From Sphingopyxis sp. OPL5 (lineage in GTDB: Bacteria; Pseudomonadota; Alphaproteobacteria; Sphingomonadales; Sphingomonadaceae): a stretch of DNA of 64,000 nucleotides. Below the pieces are notes generated by a model. It made no database searches, was not told the DNA's origin, and saw only the letters and a program-made list of their open reading frames with translations. The stretch lies in NCBI RefSeq assembly GCF_003797775.2, contig NZ_CP060725.1, positions 2,908,001 to 2,972,000 on the forward strand. Direction: 5' to 3'. The first letter of the stretch is position 1. Every line of letters starts with the position of its first letter. Positions 39,191 through 48,463 of the stretch are shown piece by piece. The position numbers and the translations under genes are program-made.

Positions 39191-39513
39191 TGGTCCGTCT
39201 CCGGAGTCACTTGCTTCACGTTTTCCGTCGGCGAAGCCAACTCGGCGTGCAGACCGCTGGAGATTGCATACCGGACTTGGTCGGCGTCCAAATCAAATTT
39301 GTAGGCATAGGCATTGGCAGCGTGATGGACCAAATCCGCCAACAAAATTCCGAAACCAAAGGGTTGCAATGACGCGGGAGGGTCAATGTAAATCCCGCCA
39401 ACAATCTGTTCCTGCCCCGGCAGGAATGCTCGAATGACTTCGATTGCGTCTTTGAGATCCGCACCCGCCAAATCTATCGCGCCAGCGGGTTGATCATTTC
39501 GTTTGCCAAACAT
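39187..39513 (-). CDS. DUF5076-like small protein
   Basis: 108 residues: [19 protein letters not shown], an aromatic [20 protein letters not shown] helix (about 53-72) and a Glu/Thr-rich tail. It resembles the DUF5076 family found mainly in alphaproteobacteria; the function is unknown. It is translationally coupled on both sides: its ATG overlaps the scoA stop by one base (TGATG) and its stop overlaps the phosphatase start (GTGA). Confidence 0.78.
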   Translation of the reverse strand: MFGKRNDQPAGAIDLAGADLKDAIEVIRAFLPGQEQIVGGIYIDPPASLQPFGFGILLADLVHHAANAYAYKFDLDADQVRYAISSGLHAELASPTENVKQVTPETDQ

Positions 39514-40223
39514 CACGCCGTCTCGCGCGGACGAACGGTGCGGAACTCGATCTTCTTGTCGTACGGCGCGCCGACGATCATCCGCTTCACATAGATGCCG
39601 GGCAGGTGGATCGCGTCGGGGTCGAGGCTGCCGGTCGGCACGATCTCTTCGACCTCGGCGACGCAGATTTTCGCCGCGGTCGCCATTGGCTGGTTGAAGT
39701 TGCGCGCGGTCTTGCGGAAGATGAGGTTGCCGCTCTCGTCGGCCTTCCATCCCTTGATGATCGCGAGGTCGGCAAAGATACCGCGTTCGAGGATATAGTC
39801 CTGACCGTCGAAATTCTTCACTTCCTTGCCCTCGGCGACGAGCGTGCCGACGCCGGTCTTGGTGTAGAAGCCGGGGATGCCCGCGCCGCCCGCGCGGCAG
39901 CGTTCGGCGAGCGTGCCCTGCGGACAGAATTCGACTTCGAGTTCGCCGGCCAGATATTGCCGCTCGAACTCCTTGTTCTCGCCGACATAGCTGCTGATCA
40001 TCTTCCGGACCTGCCTGGTGCGCAGCAGCTTGCCGAGCCCTTCGCCGTCGATGCCGGCGTTGTTGCTGGCGATCGTCAGGTCTTTGGTGCCCGCGTCGCG
40101 GATCGCGTCGATCAGCCGTTCGGGAATGCCGCAAAGGCCGAAGCCGCCCGCACAAATCTGCATGCCGTCGAAGAGCAGTCCTTCGAGTGCGGCGGCGGCG
40201 TCGGAATAGCGCTTGTTCCCCAT
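39513..40223 (-). CDS. scoA: 3-oxoacid CoA-transferase subunit A
   Basis: 236 residues: [16 protein letters not shown] (about 27), [12 protein letters not shown] (about 54), [10 protein letters not shown] and [11 protein letters not shown], all standard for SCOT subunit A. The ATG at 40223 is set by a strong AAGGAGG seven bases upstream. It is the first gene of a four-gene unit (scoA, DUF5076, phosphatase, scoB) and is divergent from a LysR regulator. Confidence 0.96.
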   Translation of the reverse strand: MGNKRYSDAAAALEGLLFDGMQICAGGFGLCGIPERLIDAIRDAGTKDLTIASNNAGIDGEGLGKLLRTRQVRKMISSYVGENKEFERQYLAGELEVEFCPQGTLAERCRAGGAGIPGFYTKTGVGTLVAEGKEVKNFDGQDYILERGIFADLAIIKGWKADESGNLIFRKTARNFNQPMATAAKICVAEVEEIVPTGSLDPDAIHLPGIYVKRMIVGAPYDKKIEFRTVRPRETA

Positions 40224-40235
40224 GAAACAGCCTCC

Positions 40236-40296
40236 TTGATGGGTGATCGGCGCCGACATTGGCGCATTTGATCCATCAATTCTAATTATTCTAATT
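40236..40296. promoter_or_regulatory. Divergent scoA/LysR control region
   Basis: The 88-base spacer holds TTGATGG (40236-40242) and its inverse CCATCAA (40273-40279), plus two direct copies of TTCTAATT at 40280-40287 and 40289-40296. The stretch is much richer in A/T than its surroundings. It is the expected place for LysR binding and the scoA promoter (inference). Confidence 0.5.
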
Positions 40297-40311
40297 TTCC
40301 GCTATGCATAA

Positions 40312-41241
40312 ATGATGTCTATCAGTCGCATCTCGCTCTACCATCTCGAAACCCTGCTGTGGATCGACCGGCTGGGAACCTTTTCGGCGGCGGCCGAGCG
40401 TCTGAACACGACCCAGCCGGCGGTGTCGGCGCGCATGCGCGAGCTGGAGCAGCGGATGGGGGCCACCCTGTTCCGGCGCGACGGGCGCGGCATGTCGCTG
40501 ACCGCGGCGGGGCGCAAGCTGGTGCGCGATTGCGATCCGCTGCTGCGCGACATGCAGCGCGCGTTGCTCGGCTCGGGCGGTTTTGCCGAGGCGAGCGGGG
40601 TGGTGCGGATCGGCGCGGGCGAGATCGCGGCGGCAAGCTGCCTGCCGCCCTTCGTCGCGGCACTCAAGGACCAGATGCCGGGGGTCGGGCTGGAGATCGA
40701 GATCGACCTCACCGCGAACCTGATCCAGCAATTGCTCACCGGGCGCACCGACATCGCCTTCGCCGCCGGGCCGGTCGCGCATCCGGCGCTCAAGACGCGG
40801 CCGATCGGCGAGGTCGCGCTGGTCTGGCTGGCGAGTCCCGCCACCGCCGCGGCCTTTGCCGAAGGGCGTGAAGGCGCCTTGGTGCCCGTCTGGTCGCTTG
40901 CCAGCCATTCGCCGATCCACGGCCGGATGCGCGAGGCGATCCGGTCGTCGCGCATCGCACAGAAATCGCTCAACCTCTGCAACAATGCGCGGATGATGAT
41001 CGACATCGCGCGGGCGGGCGGCGGCGTTGGCATCTTTCCCGAACCGATGGTGCGCGGCGCGATGGCCGAGGGGGCGCTGGTCGAACTCGCGGGGCTGCCC
41101 GCGCTCGCGCCGGTCGAATTCCAGGTCGCGATGCGCGTCGCCGATACCGAGCCGGTGCTGACTCGCATTTTCGACGAAGCGGCGCAATTGCGCATCGCCG
41201 GCGCAAATTTGACCCCGGTCAATGATGGGGCATCCGGCTGA
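40312..41241 (+). CDS. LysR family transcriptional regulator
   Basis: 309 residues: an N-terminal helix-turn-helix (LETLLWIDRLGTFSAAAERL, TQPAVSARMRELEQRMG) and a periplasmic-binding-like effector domain (about 95-300). It probably controls the divergent scoA operon in response to a keto acid or CoA ester (inference from position). The effector domain reads as complete, and length is typical. ATG 40312 or 40315 are equivalent. Confidence 0.93.
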   Translation: MMSISRISLYHLETLLWIDRLGTFSAAAERLNTTQPAVSARMRELEQRMGATLFRRDGRGMSLTAAGRKLVRDCDPLLRDMQRALLGSGGFAEASGVVRIGAGEIAAASCLPPFVAALKDQMPGVGLEIEIDLTANLIQQLLTGRTDIAFAAGPVAHPALKTRPIGEVALVWLASPATAAAFAEGREGALVPVWSLASHSPIHGRMREAIRSSRIAQKSLNLCNNARMMIDIARAGGGVGIFPEPMVRGAMAEGALVELAGLPALAPVEFQVAMRVADTEPVLTRIFDEAAQLRIAGANLTPVNDGASG

Positions 41242-41276
41242 CGCCAAGAGGGACCCCATCAGCACAGGAGGTCCCG

Positions 41277-42086
41277 ATGCGTTCGATTCTCGTCCACGCC
41301 GATCATGATAGCGCGAATGAAGGGCGGTTGCAGACCGCACTCGCCATCGCGCGGCGACAGCGCGCGCATGTCACGCTGATGATCGCGACGCCGTTCCAGC
41401 AATTCATCGCGGTCGATCCGTTCGGCGGTACCTATCTCGCCACCGAGGCGATGGCGAAGGCGCAGCTCGACGATGCCGCGCTCGACGCGGCGCTGTCGGC
41501 GCGGCTGGCGAAGGAAGATGTGCCGTGGGACATCGCCGCCGCCGACGGCGATATCGCGGCGTCGCTCGCGGCGGCGGCGACCTTCGCCGACCTCGCGATC
41601 GTCAGCCTGCCGGGCGCCGGGCACGATCGCTGGAAGGAACCTGGCCTGCTCGCCGGCGACCTTGCGCTGGCGATCAGCGCGCCGGTGCTGGCGCTGCCGC
41701 GCGACGCGGCGACGCTCGATCTCGATGCGCCCGCGATGGTCGCCTGGAACGGCAGTCCCGAGGCGGCGCACGCGCTGCGCGCCGCGCTCCCGCTGCTCGC
41801 CGGACGGCGGGTCGAACTGGTTGGCGTCGGCGAAGATGACGGAAGGCTGCCCGCGACCGATGCGCTCGCCTATCTCTCGCGCCACGACATCCATGCCGGG
41901 GCGCGGGTCATCCCGCGCGGGACGCTGTCGGTCGAAGAGAGGCTCGAGGGTGCCGCGCTCGACATGGGGGCGGGGCTGATCGTCATGGGCGCCTTCGGCC
42001 GCAGCCGGCTGCGCGAGACGCTGTTCGGCGGGGTGACGCGCTATCTGGTGACGAGCGGGCGCATCGCGCTGCTGCTCGCCCACTGA
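41277..42086 (+). CDS. Universal stress protein family
   Basis: 269 residues made of two Usp-like halves. The C-terminal half keeps the nucleotide-binding pattern VMGAFGRSRLRETLFGGVTRYL (quoted in part: GAFGRSRLRE...GGVTRY), while the N-terminal half (RSILVHADHDSANEG) is degenerate. GGAGG precedes the ATG. Role: stress-linked nucleotide-binding protein, exact function unknown. It is convergent with the HAD gene, four bases apart. Confidence 0.88.
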   Translation: MRSILVHADHDSANEGRLQTALAIARRQRAHVTLMIATPFQQFIAVDPFGGTYLATEAMAKAQLDDAALDAALSARLAKEDVPWDIAAADGDIAASLAAAATFADLAIVSLPGAGHDRWKEPGLLAGDLALAISAPVLALPRDAATLDLDAPAMVAWNGSPEAAHALRAALPLLAGRRVELVGVGEDDGRLPATDALAYLSRHDIHAGARVIPRGTLSVEERLEGAALDMGAGLIVMGAFGRSRLRETLFGGVTRYLVTSGRIALLLAH

Positions 42087-42090
42087 CGCG

Positions 42091-42750
42091 TCAGGGCAGC
42101 GCGATCCCCAGCACCGCTGACAGGTCGGCGAGCGCCTGTTCGCCGCTCGTCACCTTGATCGCGTGCATGCCGAGCGCCGCCGCCGGTTTGCAGTTGATGC
42201 CGAGGTCGTCGAGATAGACGCATTCGCCGGGTTCGACGCCCAGCGTTTCGCACATCATCAGATAGATGGCGGGGTCGGGTTTGCGCACGCCGGCCTTGCT
42301 CGATTCGATGACATGCTCGAAGCGCGCCATGATGCGCGCGACTTCCTGCGCGGCTTGCTCGCTGCGCGTCATGCCGGCGCCCTTGATCCCCATCTTGCCG
42401 CCGGGGACGTTGTTGGTGATGCACCCGATGCGAAAGCCCTTCGCCTTCAGCGTGTCGAGCGCCGTCACCATGTCGGGCCGCACCGCCCCCGCGATGACCG
42501 CTAGCACCGCGCTGCCTTCCAATTCATGCCCCAGCGCGCGGGCCTCGTCCGCGAACATCGTGTCGAAGGTCGCGGCGTCGATTTCGGCGCGCTCGAACTT
42601 CGCCCAGGCATTGTCGTCGGGGTTGGCCGCATTGACCCGCCGCACGAAATCGTGCGGCAGCCCGCGCTCGGCCTCGAGCCGGTTGAAAGCCTCAAAGGGG
42701 GACGCGGTGATGACGCCGCCGAAGTCGAAGATGACGGTGGTGATGGACAT
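42091..42750 (-). CDS. HAD family hydrolase
   Basis: 219 residues. Motif I is FDFGGVI (about 9-15); the second Asp of the usual DxD is Gly, as in the epoxide-hydrolase-N / YihX group. Motif II is ITNN (about 112), motif III lysine in KPDPAIY (about 155) and motif IV VYLDDLG (about 175). It is probably a small-molecule phosphatase or haloacid-dehalogenase-like enzyme with substrate unknown. Confidence 0.92.
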   Translation of the reverse strand: MSITTVIFDFGGVITASPFEAFNRLEAERGLPHDFVRRVNAANPDDNAWAKFERAEIDAATFDTMFADEARALGHELEGSAVLAVIAGAVRPDMVTALDTLKAKGFRIGCITNNVPGGKMGIKGAGMTRSEQAAQEVARIMARFEHVIESSKAGVRKPDPAIYLMMCETLGVEPGECVYLDDLGINCKPAAALGMHAIKVTSGEQALADLSAVLGIALP

Positions 42751-42809
42751 GGCGCGGCTAGAGCGAAATTTGCCCGCCGCGTCAAACCGCCATTCGCCGA
42801 TCGCTCGCC

Positions 42810-44429
42810 TCAGTCGCGCCGCCAGTCGCGCCGCGTCATTCCGACGAAGCGCTCGCCGAGCCCGCGGGCGTTGCGCGTCAATATGTCGCGCAGCGTGCGG
42901 GTCGCCTCGATCGCTTCGAGTCCCTTGGCGGTAAAGGCCAGTTCGCGGTTCGCCGGATCGCCATAGACATGGCGGCTGAGCAGCGGGTTGGTCAGCGCCT
43001 GCGAAAAGGCGTCCATCGCCACCATCGCCAGGATCAGGTCGGGCAGCGGGCCATTGTGACCCACCGGCTCGGCGAACAGGCCGACATAGAATTCGACATT
43101 GTCGGGCGTCCCGTAAAGCGCCTCCAGCTCGCTCGCGAGGGCCTTGCGGCGCGCATCCTCGGCGGCATTCTTGCTCTTGCCGACGATGTCGCGAAAGCTT
43201 TCGGCCCGGTCGAGCCCCATCGCGGCGCGATAGGCGTTATAGCCGTCGATATGGTTTACGCGTGCCTGTTCGACCGCCTTGGTCTCGGCCCGGATCAGGA
43301 AGCTCGCCGAATTGTGGAGCCCGATCTGCATGGCGTTGTTCGCCGAAATCTCGGCGAACGAGGTCGCCAGCCCGTCGCGCAGCACCAGCCGGTTGTCGAG
43401 CAACAGGCCGGCACCCGGCAGCGTCGCGCCGTCCCAGACGAGGTTTTCGGGCACCAGCGAATGCCAGCGATAGAGCAGGCTGAACTCGGCGGTCATCCAA
43501 TTGGGGCGATTCCAGTCGGCTTCCCACGCGACCTCCGGATCGGCGCGAAAGCGGAAGGCCGATGTGTTGATGTGGTTGATATATTCCTCGACCACGATCT
43601 TGATGAACATGAAGATCAGGATGTTGCGCGCGATCTGGAACACGCGCTCGTCGTCCCAGCCGGGGTTCTGTGCGTCGAGCATCGCCGCCAGCCGGTTATG
43701 TTCGCGCAGGAACAGCGTGTTGACCATCGTCACCTGCGGCGAGGCATTGGCGCGGTCGCCGCCCACCGCGAACAGCGATTTTTTCCCTTCGGGCGTGGCA
43801 TGATCGAGTCCGAGCGGCGGGTCGAGAATCTGGCTGCCGTCGTCGGCCAGGAAATGCGGGTCGATGCTGCCGTCGTCGCGATAGAGGAAGGGCGGCCACT
43901 CCTCGCCGCCGACCGTCTGGGTCTTGAGCCGGCCCTTGTGCCCCGCGGTTTCGCTGCGCAGCCGCAACACATCGGTCTGGCGCCGGGTACGGCCATAGAG
44001 CGCGCTCAGGTCGATCTCGTGATTGCTCGTCGTGCGCCGCCGGTTGGTCAGCGCGTCGTCGTTCGACAACTGGGTGCGGATAAAGCCGTCGGTCAGATAT
44101 TGGGCAAAGGCCGGAAACAGGCAGGTCGATTTGGCGCAGGGGCGCTGGCCTTGCGGGCCGGGAGCGAACAGCGCCGCGACGCTGTTTTCGGGCGGTCGCC
44201 GGCTGCGCATCGCTTCGGCATCGGGATAACGGTTCGCCGGCAGCAGCCGCGCATTGTAACTGCGGTCGGTCAGCCCGTCCCAGCAGATATAATCATAGCG
44301 CGTGCTCCACGGATGCGGGCGGTTGCGCGCGCCGTCGACCAGCTTGTCGATCAGGAATTCATTGACTCCGCTGCGGCCGGCCACCGCGGTGATCGCCTTC
44401 AGCGCCAGATCTTCGAGAAAACTACCCAT
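42810..44429 (-). CDS. Cyclooxygenase-like animal-type heme peroxidase
   Basis: 539 residues aligning by eye with the catalytic domain of prostaglandin H synthase. Shared features are TLFLREHNRLA (about 238-248), the tyrosine-tryptophan-histidine set Y320, W322 and H323 in LLYRWHSLVP (equivalents of COX Tyr385, Trp387 and heme ligand His388), LEALYG near 430 and AFSQAL near 475, where the serine matches COX Ser530. Gln110 of FAQYLTD matches COX Gln203, but the distal histidine (COX His207) is Asp114. There is no signal peptide, EGF or membrane-binding domain. ATG 44429 follows GGAGGG. Confidence 0.9.
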   Translation of the reverse strand: MGSFLEDLALKAITAVAGRSGVNEFLIDKLVDGARNRPHPWSTRYDYICWDGLTDRSYNARLLPANRYPDAEAMRSRRPPENSVAALFAPGPQGQRPCAKSTCLFPAFAQYLTDGFIRTQLSNDDALTNRRRTTSNHEIDLSALYGRTRRQTDVLRLRSETAGHKGRLKTQTVGGEEWPPFLYRDDGSIDPHFLADDGSQILDPPLGLDHATPEGKKSLFAVGGDRANASPQVTMVNTLFLREHNRLAAMLDAQNPGWDDERVFQIARNILIFMFIKIVVEEYINHINTSAFRFRADPEVAWEADWNRPNWMTAEFSLLYRWHSLVPENLVWDGATLPGAGLLLDNRLVLRDGLATSFAEISANNAMQIGLHNSASFLIRAETKAVEQARVNHIDGYNAYRAAMGLDRAESFRDIVGKSKNAAEDARRKALASELEALYGTPDNVEFYVGLFAEPVGHNGPLPDLILAMVAMDAFSQALTNPLLSRHVYGDPANRELAFTAKGLEAIEATRTLRDILTRNARGLGERFVGMTRRDWRRD

Positions 44430-44555
44430 GTCGCCCTCCATCCCCCATGATCGGGATTGTTCGGACTTGGCGAGCGACGAATTTCGAAAGACGCCCGTTG
44501 CAGCGACCGGCGTTTCTGTTCTGGCCCCGCGACGGCGGGGGCCTTTTCATACACG

Positions 44556-44578
44556 AAAAGCGGCGGCCCCGCACCGCC
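44556..44578 (-). terminator. Probable intrinsic terminator after the DUF2855 gene
   Basis: On the minus strand GGCGG (44578-44574) pairs with CCGCC ending at 44562, and the hairpin is followed by GCTTTT. A second strong hairpin (44523-44543, GGCCCCGC/GCGGGGGCC) with a T run reads toward the plus strand. Together they separate DUF2855 from the peroxidase gene downstream. Confidence 0.5.
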
Positions 44579-44605
44579 AATCGACGGGCGGAGCCGCGGA
44601 TCGGA

Positions 44606-45715
44606 TCAGGCGGGCAAGACCAGGATGCCCGCCTTCGGGTCGGCGTCGCCCGACAGCATTTCGCGATAGGCGGCAAGCGCCGCTTCGCCGCCGTGGCGCT
44701 TGTCGATCGTCGCGAGTCGCGGTGCGACGTCCATGAACGCCAGCCAGGCTTCGGCGATCTTCCGCCCGAACGCCGGACCGCCCCAGTCGGCGATGCGTTT
44801 CTGGCTGCGGCCGGGGGCGAAGAATCCCTGGCGTTCGGGGCCGGGCAGCCCCTCGACATCGGCCTGCGCGTCCCAGTGCGACTTGCCGACGATGATCGAC
44901 GCCTGCAACTGGCCGCCGAAATGGCTGTGCACGACGCGCGTCACCGCGCCATTGCCCGCCATGTCGACGAGCGCGGCGGGCGTCGCGGCGTTGAGCGTCA
45001 TGATCTGGTCATAGCTGATCACGCGGTCGTAGATGCCTTGCGCGGCGAGAGCGTCGACATTGGCGGCGCTGGTCAGCCCGATCGTTTCGGGGCGATGCCC
45101 GCCGCGCTGCGCGAGCGAAAAGCCGAGGCCGATCGCGGTCTTGCTCGACGCGCTCGCGATCAGGATCTGCTGCACGCCATAGTCGCCCTCATCCTCGAAC
45201 TGGTCGGCGATCAACCAGCCGGTCAGGAACAGCGGGCGGAACACCGGCCAATAATCATGGTCCGCGGCGCGATAGTCTGGCAGCGCGCCGATCCGCTGAT
45301 ACTGGTTATAGATCGGGGGCAGGGTGGTGCGGCGCGGCGTCACGTCGGTGAAGCCGCCGGGACCGGCGTTGCCGACATTGAGCACGGCATGGCTCGCCAT
45401 CGGATAATAGCCATAGAAAGTCTCGCCGACCGCGATGCCGTCGGCGGCGCTCTCGGTGACGGTCGCGAATCCCCACACCGGCAGGCGGCCCGGCGTGTCT
45501 CGCTCGGCAAAGAAATCCCAATAGCCCTGGTCGTTGCCGAACAGCCCGGCGGGCTTGCCGAACACCGCATAGGTGATGTTGTTCGCGGTCATCGCATAGC
45601 TGTCGACGCGCACGCGGACCTGTCCCGGCGCCAGCGGTGCGGTCGGATCGGCCACAAGCGCGGCACGCGCAATATCGTCGCGATCGATGTCGATCGCCCA
45701 TCCGGTTTCATTCAT
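44606..45715 (-). CDS. DUF2855 family protein
   Basis: 369 residues resembling a degenerate MDR-type oxidoreductase. An N-terminal GroES-like barrel (PLAPGQVRVRVDSYAMTANN) is followed by a Rossmann-like part (ILIASASSKTAIGLGFSLAQ, about 185-204) that lacks the usual glycine-rich loop. No enzymatic role is established for DUF2855. It is divergent from the DUF488 gene with 56 bases between. Confidence 0.88.
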   Translation of the reverse strand: MNETGWAIDIDRDDIARAALVADPTAPLAPGQVRVRVDSYAMTANNITYAVFGKPAGLFGNDQGYWDFFAERDTPGRLPVWGFATVTESAADGIAVGETFYGYYPMASHAVLNVGNAGPGGFTDVTPRRTTLPPIYNQYQRIGALPDYRAADHDYWPVFRPLFLTGWLIADQFEDEGDYGVQQILIASASSKTAIGLGFSLAQRGGHRPETIGLTSAANVDALAAQGIYDRVISYDQIMTLNAATPAALVDMAGNGAVTRVVHSHFGGQLQASIIVGKSHWDAQADVEGLPGPERQGFFAPGRSQKRIADWGGPAFGRKIAEAWLAFMDVAPRLATIDKRHGGEAALAAYREMLSGDADPKAGILVLPA

Positions 45716-45771
45716 GTGCGGACCCCTCCGGCTGCTTGCCCGCGAACGCGGGATGGTCGATAGTCATACAG

Positions 45772-46155
45772 ATGACAGCGCCCCTGACAATCGCGGTGAA
45801 ACGCATTTACGAACCGGTCGGGCCGGGCGACGGCCTCCGCTTCCTCGTCGATCGGCTGTGGCCGCGCGGGGTGTCGAAGGAGAAGGCCGCGCTCGCCGCC
45901 TGGCTGAAGCCGCTGTCGCCCAGCGACGATCTGCGCGAACGCTTTCATCATGCGACCGCCGATTCGGATGAGGCGTGGGATGCGTTCCGCCATGGCTATT
46001 TTGCCGAGCTCGACGGCGACGACGAGGCGGTGAAAGCGGCGCTGTTCACCCTCGATGCCGCCGCGAAGGCGGGTCCCGTGACATTGCTCTATGCCGCGAA
46101 GAGCGAGGAGCGGAACAATGCGGTCGCGCTGCGCGAGTGGCTGCTCGCGCGTTAG
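45772..46155 (+). CDS. DUF488 family protein
   Basis: 127 residues: AVKRIYEPVGPGDGLRFLVD, the invariant RLWPRGVSKE (about 27-36) and TLLYAAKSEERNNA near the end, standard for DUF488/YeaO proteins of unknown function. The ATG is at 45772. The 3' end overlaps the convergent VIT1-family gene by four bases. Confidence 0.92.
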   Translation: MTAPLTIAVKRIYEPVGPGDGLRFLVDRLWPRGVSKEKAALAAWLKPLSPSDDLRERFHHATADSDEAWDAFRHGYFAELDGDDEAVKAALFTLDAAAKAGPVTLLYAAKSEERNNAVALREWLLAR

Positions 46156-46841
46156 GCCGCCACCGCGCCGAACAGCGACCCGATCGCGATCGTCGCCGCC
46201 ATCGCCATCGCGCCCCAGAAGGTGACGCGGACCACCGGGCGCAGCATCGGCGCATTGCCCGCCCGGGCGCCCAATGCGCCGAGCAGCGCGAGGAAGAGCA
46301 GTGACGCCGCCGAGACAGTCCACGGAAGCGATGCGCCGCGGTCGAAAAATACGGTCGCCAGCGGCAGCGCGGCGCCGACGGTAAAGCTCGCGGCGGAGGC
46401 GGCCGCCGCCTGGATCGGCCGCGCCGCCATCTCGCGCGACATGCCGAGTTCGTCGCGCAGATGCGTGTCGAGCGCGTCGTGCGCGGTCAGTTGCGCCGCG
46501 ACCTGTTGCGCGAGCGCGCGGTCGAGACCGCGCTGCTCGTAGATTTGCGTCAACTCCTCCAGCTCGAACTCGGGATCGGCGGCAAGGTGGCGCTTTTCGA
46601 GCTCGACGTCGGCTTTCTCGGCATCGCCCTGCGAACTCACCGACACATATTCGCCCGCCGCCATCGACATCGCGCCCGCGACGAGCCCCGCGGTGCCGGT
46701 GACGAGGATCGACGAGGCCGAGGCGCCCGCCGCCGCGACCCCGGCGATCAGGCTGGCGGTCGACACTATCCCGTCATTGGCACCGAGGATCGCGGCGCGC
46801 AGCCAGCCGATCCGCGTGACCGCGTGGGTTTCCTCGTGCAT
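46152..46841 (-). CDS. VIT1/CCC1 family membrane protein
   Basis: 229 residues. The first helix ends in GANDGIVSTASLIAGVAAAG (about 20-39). Then come the GAMSMAAGEYVSV motif and a cytoplasmic Glu-rich helix (DAEKADVELEKRHL) that binds metal in plant VIT1. Three further helices close the protein. It probably moves Fe2+ or Mn2+ out of the cytoplasm (family knowledge). Confidence 0.92.
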   Translation of the reverse strand: MHEETHAVTRIGWLRAAILGANDGIVSTASLIAGVAAAGASASSILVTGTAGLVAGAMSMAAGEYVSVSSQGDAEKADVELEKRHLAADPEFELEELTQIYEQRGLDRALAQQVAAQLTAHDALDTHLRDELGMSREMAARPIQAAAASAASFTVGAALPLATVFFDRGASLPWTVSAASLLFLALLGALGARAGNAPMLRPVVRVTFWGAMAMAATIAIGSLFGAVAA

Positions 46842-46860
46842 GCGTTTCCCGCTTCTGGCC

Positions 46861-47781
46861 CTAATATTGCAGCTGCAGCCCCGGCCGCGCCCAGCGGGTC
46901 TTCACCAGCCGTCCGCTGCCCGACAGCGTCAGATAGGCATCCTGCCGGTCGGGTCCGCCGAACGCAATATTGGTGGTGAAAATGTCGTCGGTCGCGACGA
47001 ATTCGACCAGCTCGCCCGCCGGCGACACCACCGAAATCCCGCATTCGCCGATCGTCGCTACGCAGATGTTGCCCGACGCCTCCATCGCGAGGCTGTCGAA
47101 GAATTTATAGCCGGCGGGGCGATAGAGCGGGATGCCGGGGCCGCCCGGCCCCGCGTCGGCGGCGACCTTGCCCGGCGCGACGATGTTGAACTTCATCAGG
47201 CGGCAGGTGTAGGTTTCGGCAGCATAGAGTATGCTGCCGTCGGGCGACAGGCCGACGCCATTGGGGTTGTTCGACGGGAAGATGACCTCTTCGATAAAGC
47301 TGCCGTCGGCCTTGGCGTAAAAGATGCCGACGATGTCGTGGCTCCGCTTGCTGTAATCGATCTTGCCATGGTCGGTGAACCAGAAGCCGCCATGCGCATC
47401 GAACATGATGTCGTTGGGGCCGCGCAGCACGACCCCGTTGTCGCCCGATTTGTACAATATCTCGACCGCGCCGGTGTCGATGTCGATGCGTTCGATCCGG
47501 CCGCCCGAATAGTCGCTCGCGATGCCGTGCGGCGCCAGATAGCCGTTCGATTCGACATAGTTGAAGCCGCCGTTGTTGCAGCAATATAGCTTGCCATCGG
47601 GACCGATCGCGAGGCCGTTGGGACCGCCGCCGGGGGTTGCGATCACTTCCTTCCTGTCGCCGGGCCAGCAGCGCGTGATGCATCCGCGCTCGATCTCGAC
47701 GACGATGACGCTGCCGTCGTCCATCACGACCGGCGCCTCGGGAAAGCGCAATCCGCTCGCGATCAATTCAAACTCGGCCAT
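46861..47781 (-). CDS. SMP-30/gluconolactonase-like beta-propeller hydrolase
   Basis: 306 residues of a six-bladed propeller. The metal ligands expected for the family are E15 (FPEAPVV), the Asn of GPNGLAIG and GPNDIMF, and the Asp of FFDSLAME (about 235). It probably hydrolyses a sugar lactone or similar ester. The start at 47781 has AAGGGAG upstream, and a longer start at 47829 is unlikely. It is divergent from the 2OG oxygenase gene by 46 bases. Confidence 0.92.
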   Translation of the reverse strand: MAEFELIASGLRFPEAPVVMDDGSVIVVEIERGCITRCWPGDRKEVIATPGGGPNGLAIGPDGKLYCCNNGGFNYVESNGYLAPHGIASDYSGGRIERIDIDTGAVEILYKSGDNGVVLRGPNDIMFDAHGGFWFTDHGKIDYSKRSHDIVGIFYAKADGSFIEEVIFPSNNPNGVGLSPDGSILYAAETYTCRLMKFNIVAPGKVAADAGPGGPGIPLYRPAGYKFFDSLAMEASGNICVATIGECGISVVSPAGELVEFVATDDIFTTNIAFGGPDRQDAYLTLSGSGRLVKTRWARPGLQLQY

Positions 47782-47827
47782 CCTCGTCTCCCTTGCGTGT
47801 GCTTTGCTGCTGTGCTTTGCGCGCATC

Positions 47828-48427
47828 ATGCCCGTTCGTTCGCTCTTCGCCAGTATTTTCTACGAAGCCGACATCGGTTCGGCGGACCTGCTCGAAGAGC
47901 TGGAGGGAAGCAGCCGGCTGTTCGCCGAAGAGGACGGCGCGGGGCGGCGCTGGAGCCGCGACCATGGCTATAGGGGCTACACCAGCTACGCGAGCCTCGG
48001 CGACCTGCCCGAGCGCGATCCGGCTTTTCATGACCTGAAAAAACTGCTCGACAAGGAGGTCAAAGCCTTCGCCAAAGCGGCGCATTTCGACCTCGCCAAG
48101 CCGCTCAAACTCGACAGCCTGTGGGTCAATATCCTGAAACCCGGCGGCACCCACAGCGGCCATATCCACCCGCACAGCATCGTGTCGGGGACCTTTTACG
48201 TCGCGGTCCCGCCGGGATCGGGCGCGCTCAAGCTCGAGGATCCGCGTCTCGCGATGCTGATGGCCGCCCCCGGCCGCACCGACGATGCGCCCGAGCATCT
48301 GTTGCCCTTCGTCTACGCCGAACCGGCGGCGGGGCGCGTCTTCCTGTGGGAAAGCTGGCTGCGCCACGAGGTCATGCCGCACACGGGCAAGGGCGAACGC
48401 ATCAGCATCAGCTTTAACTATCGCTGA
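47828..48427 (+). CDS. 2OG-Fe(II) oxygenase of the TIGR02466 type
   Basis: 199 residues. The C-terminal half shows a jelly-roll oxygenase: SLWVNILKPGGTHSGHIHPH (about 96-115, metal-binding His), SGTFYVAVP, and a late RHEVMPHTGKGERISISFNY block with the second His and the 2-oxoglutarate arginine. The substrate is unknown; it resembles a family named only by HMM. Confidence 0.85.
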   Translation: MPVRSLFASIFYEADIGSADLLEELEGSSRLFAEEDGAGRRWSRDHGYRGYTSYASLGDLPERDPAFHDLKKLLDKEVKAFAKAAHFDLAKPLKLDSLWVNILKPGGTHSGHIHPHSIVSGTFYVAVPPGSGALKLEDPRLAMLMAAPGRTDDAPEHLLPFVYAEPAAGRVFLWESWLRHEVMPHTGKGERISISFNYR

Positions 48428-48463
48428 GGCGGCCTATATGGGGCGCATCTGACCAACCCCCAT

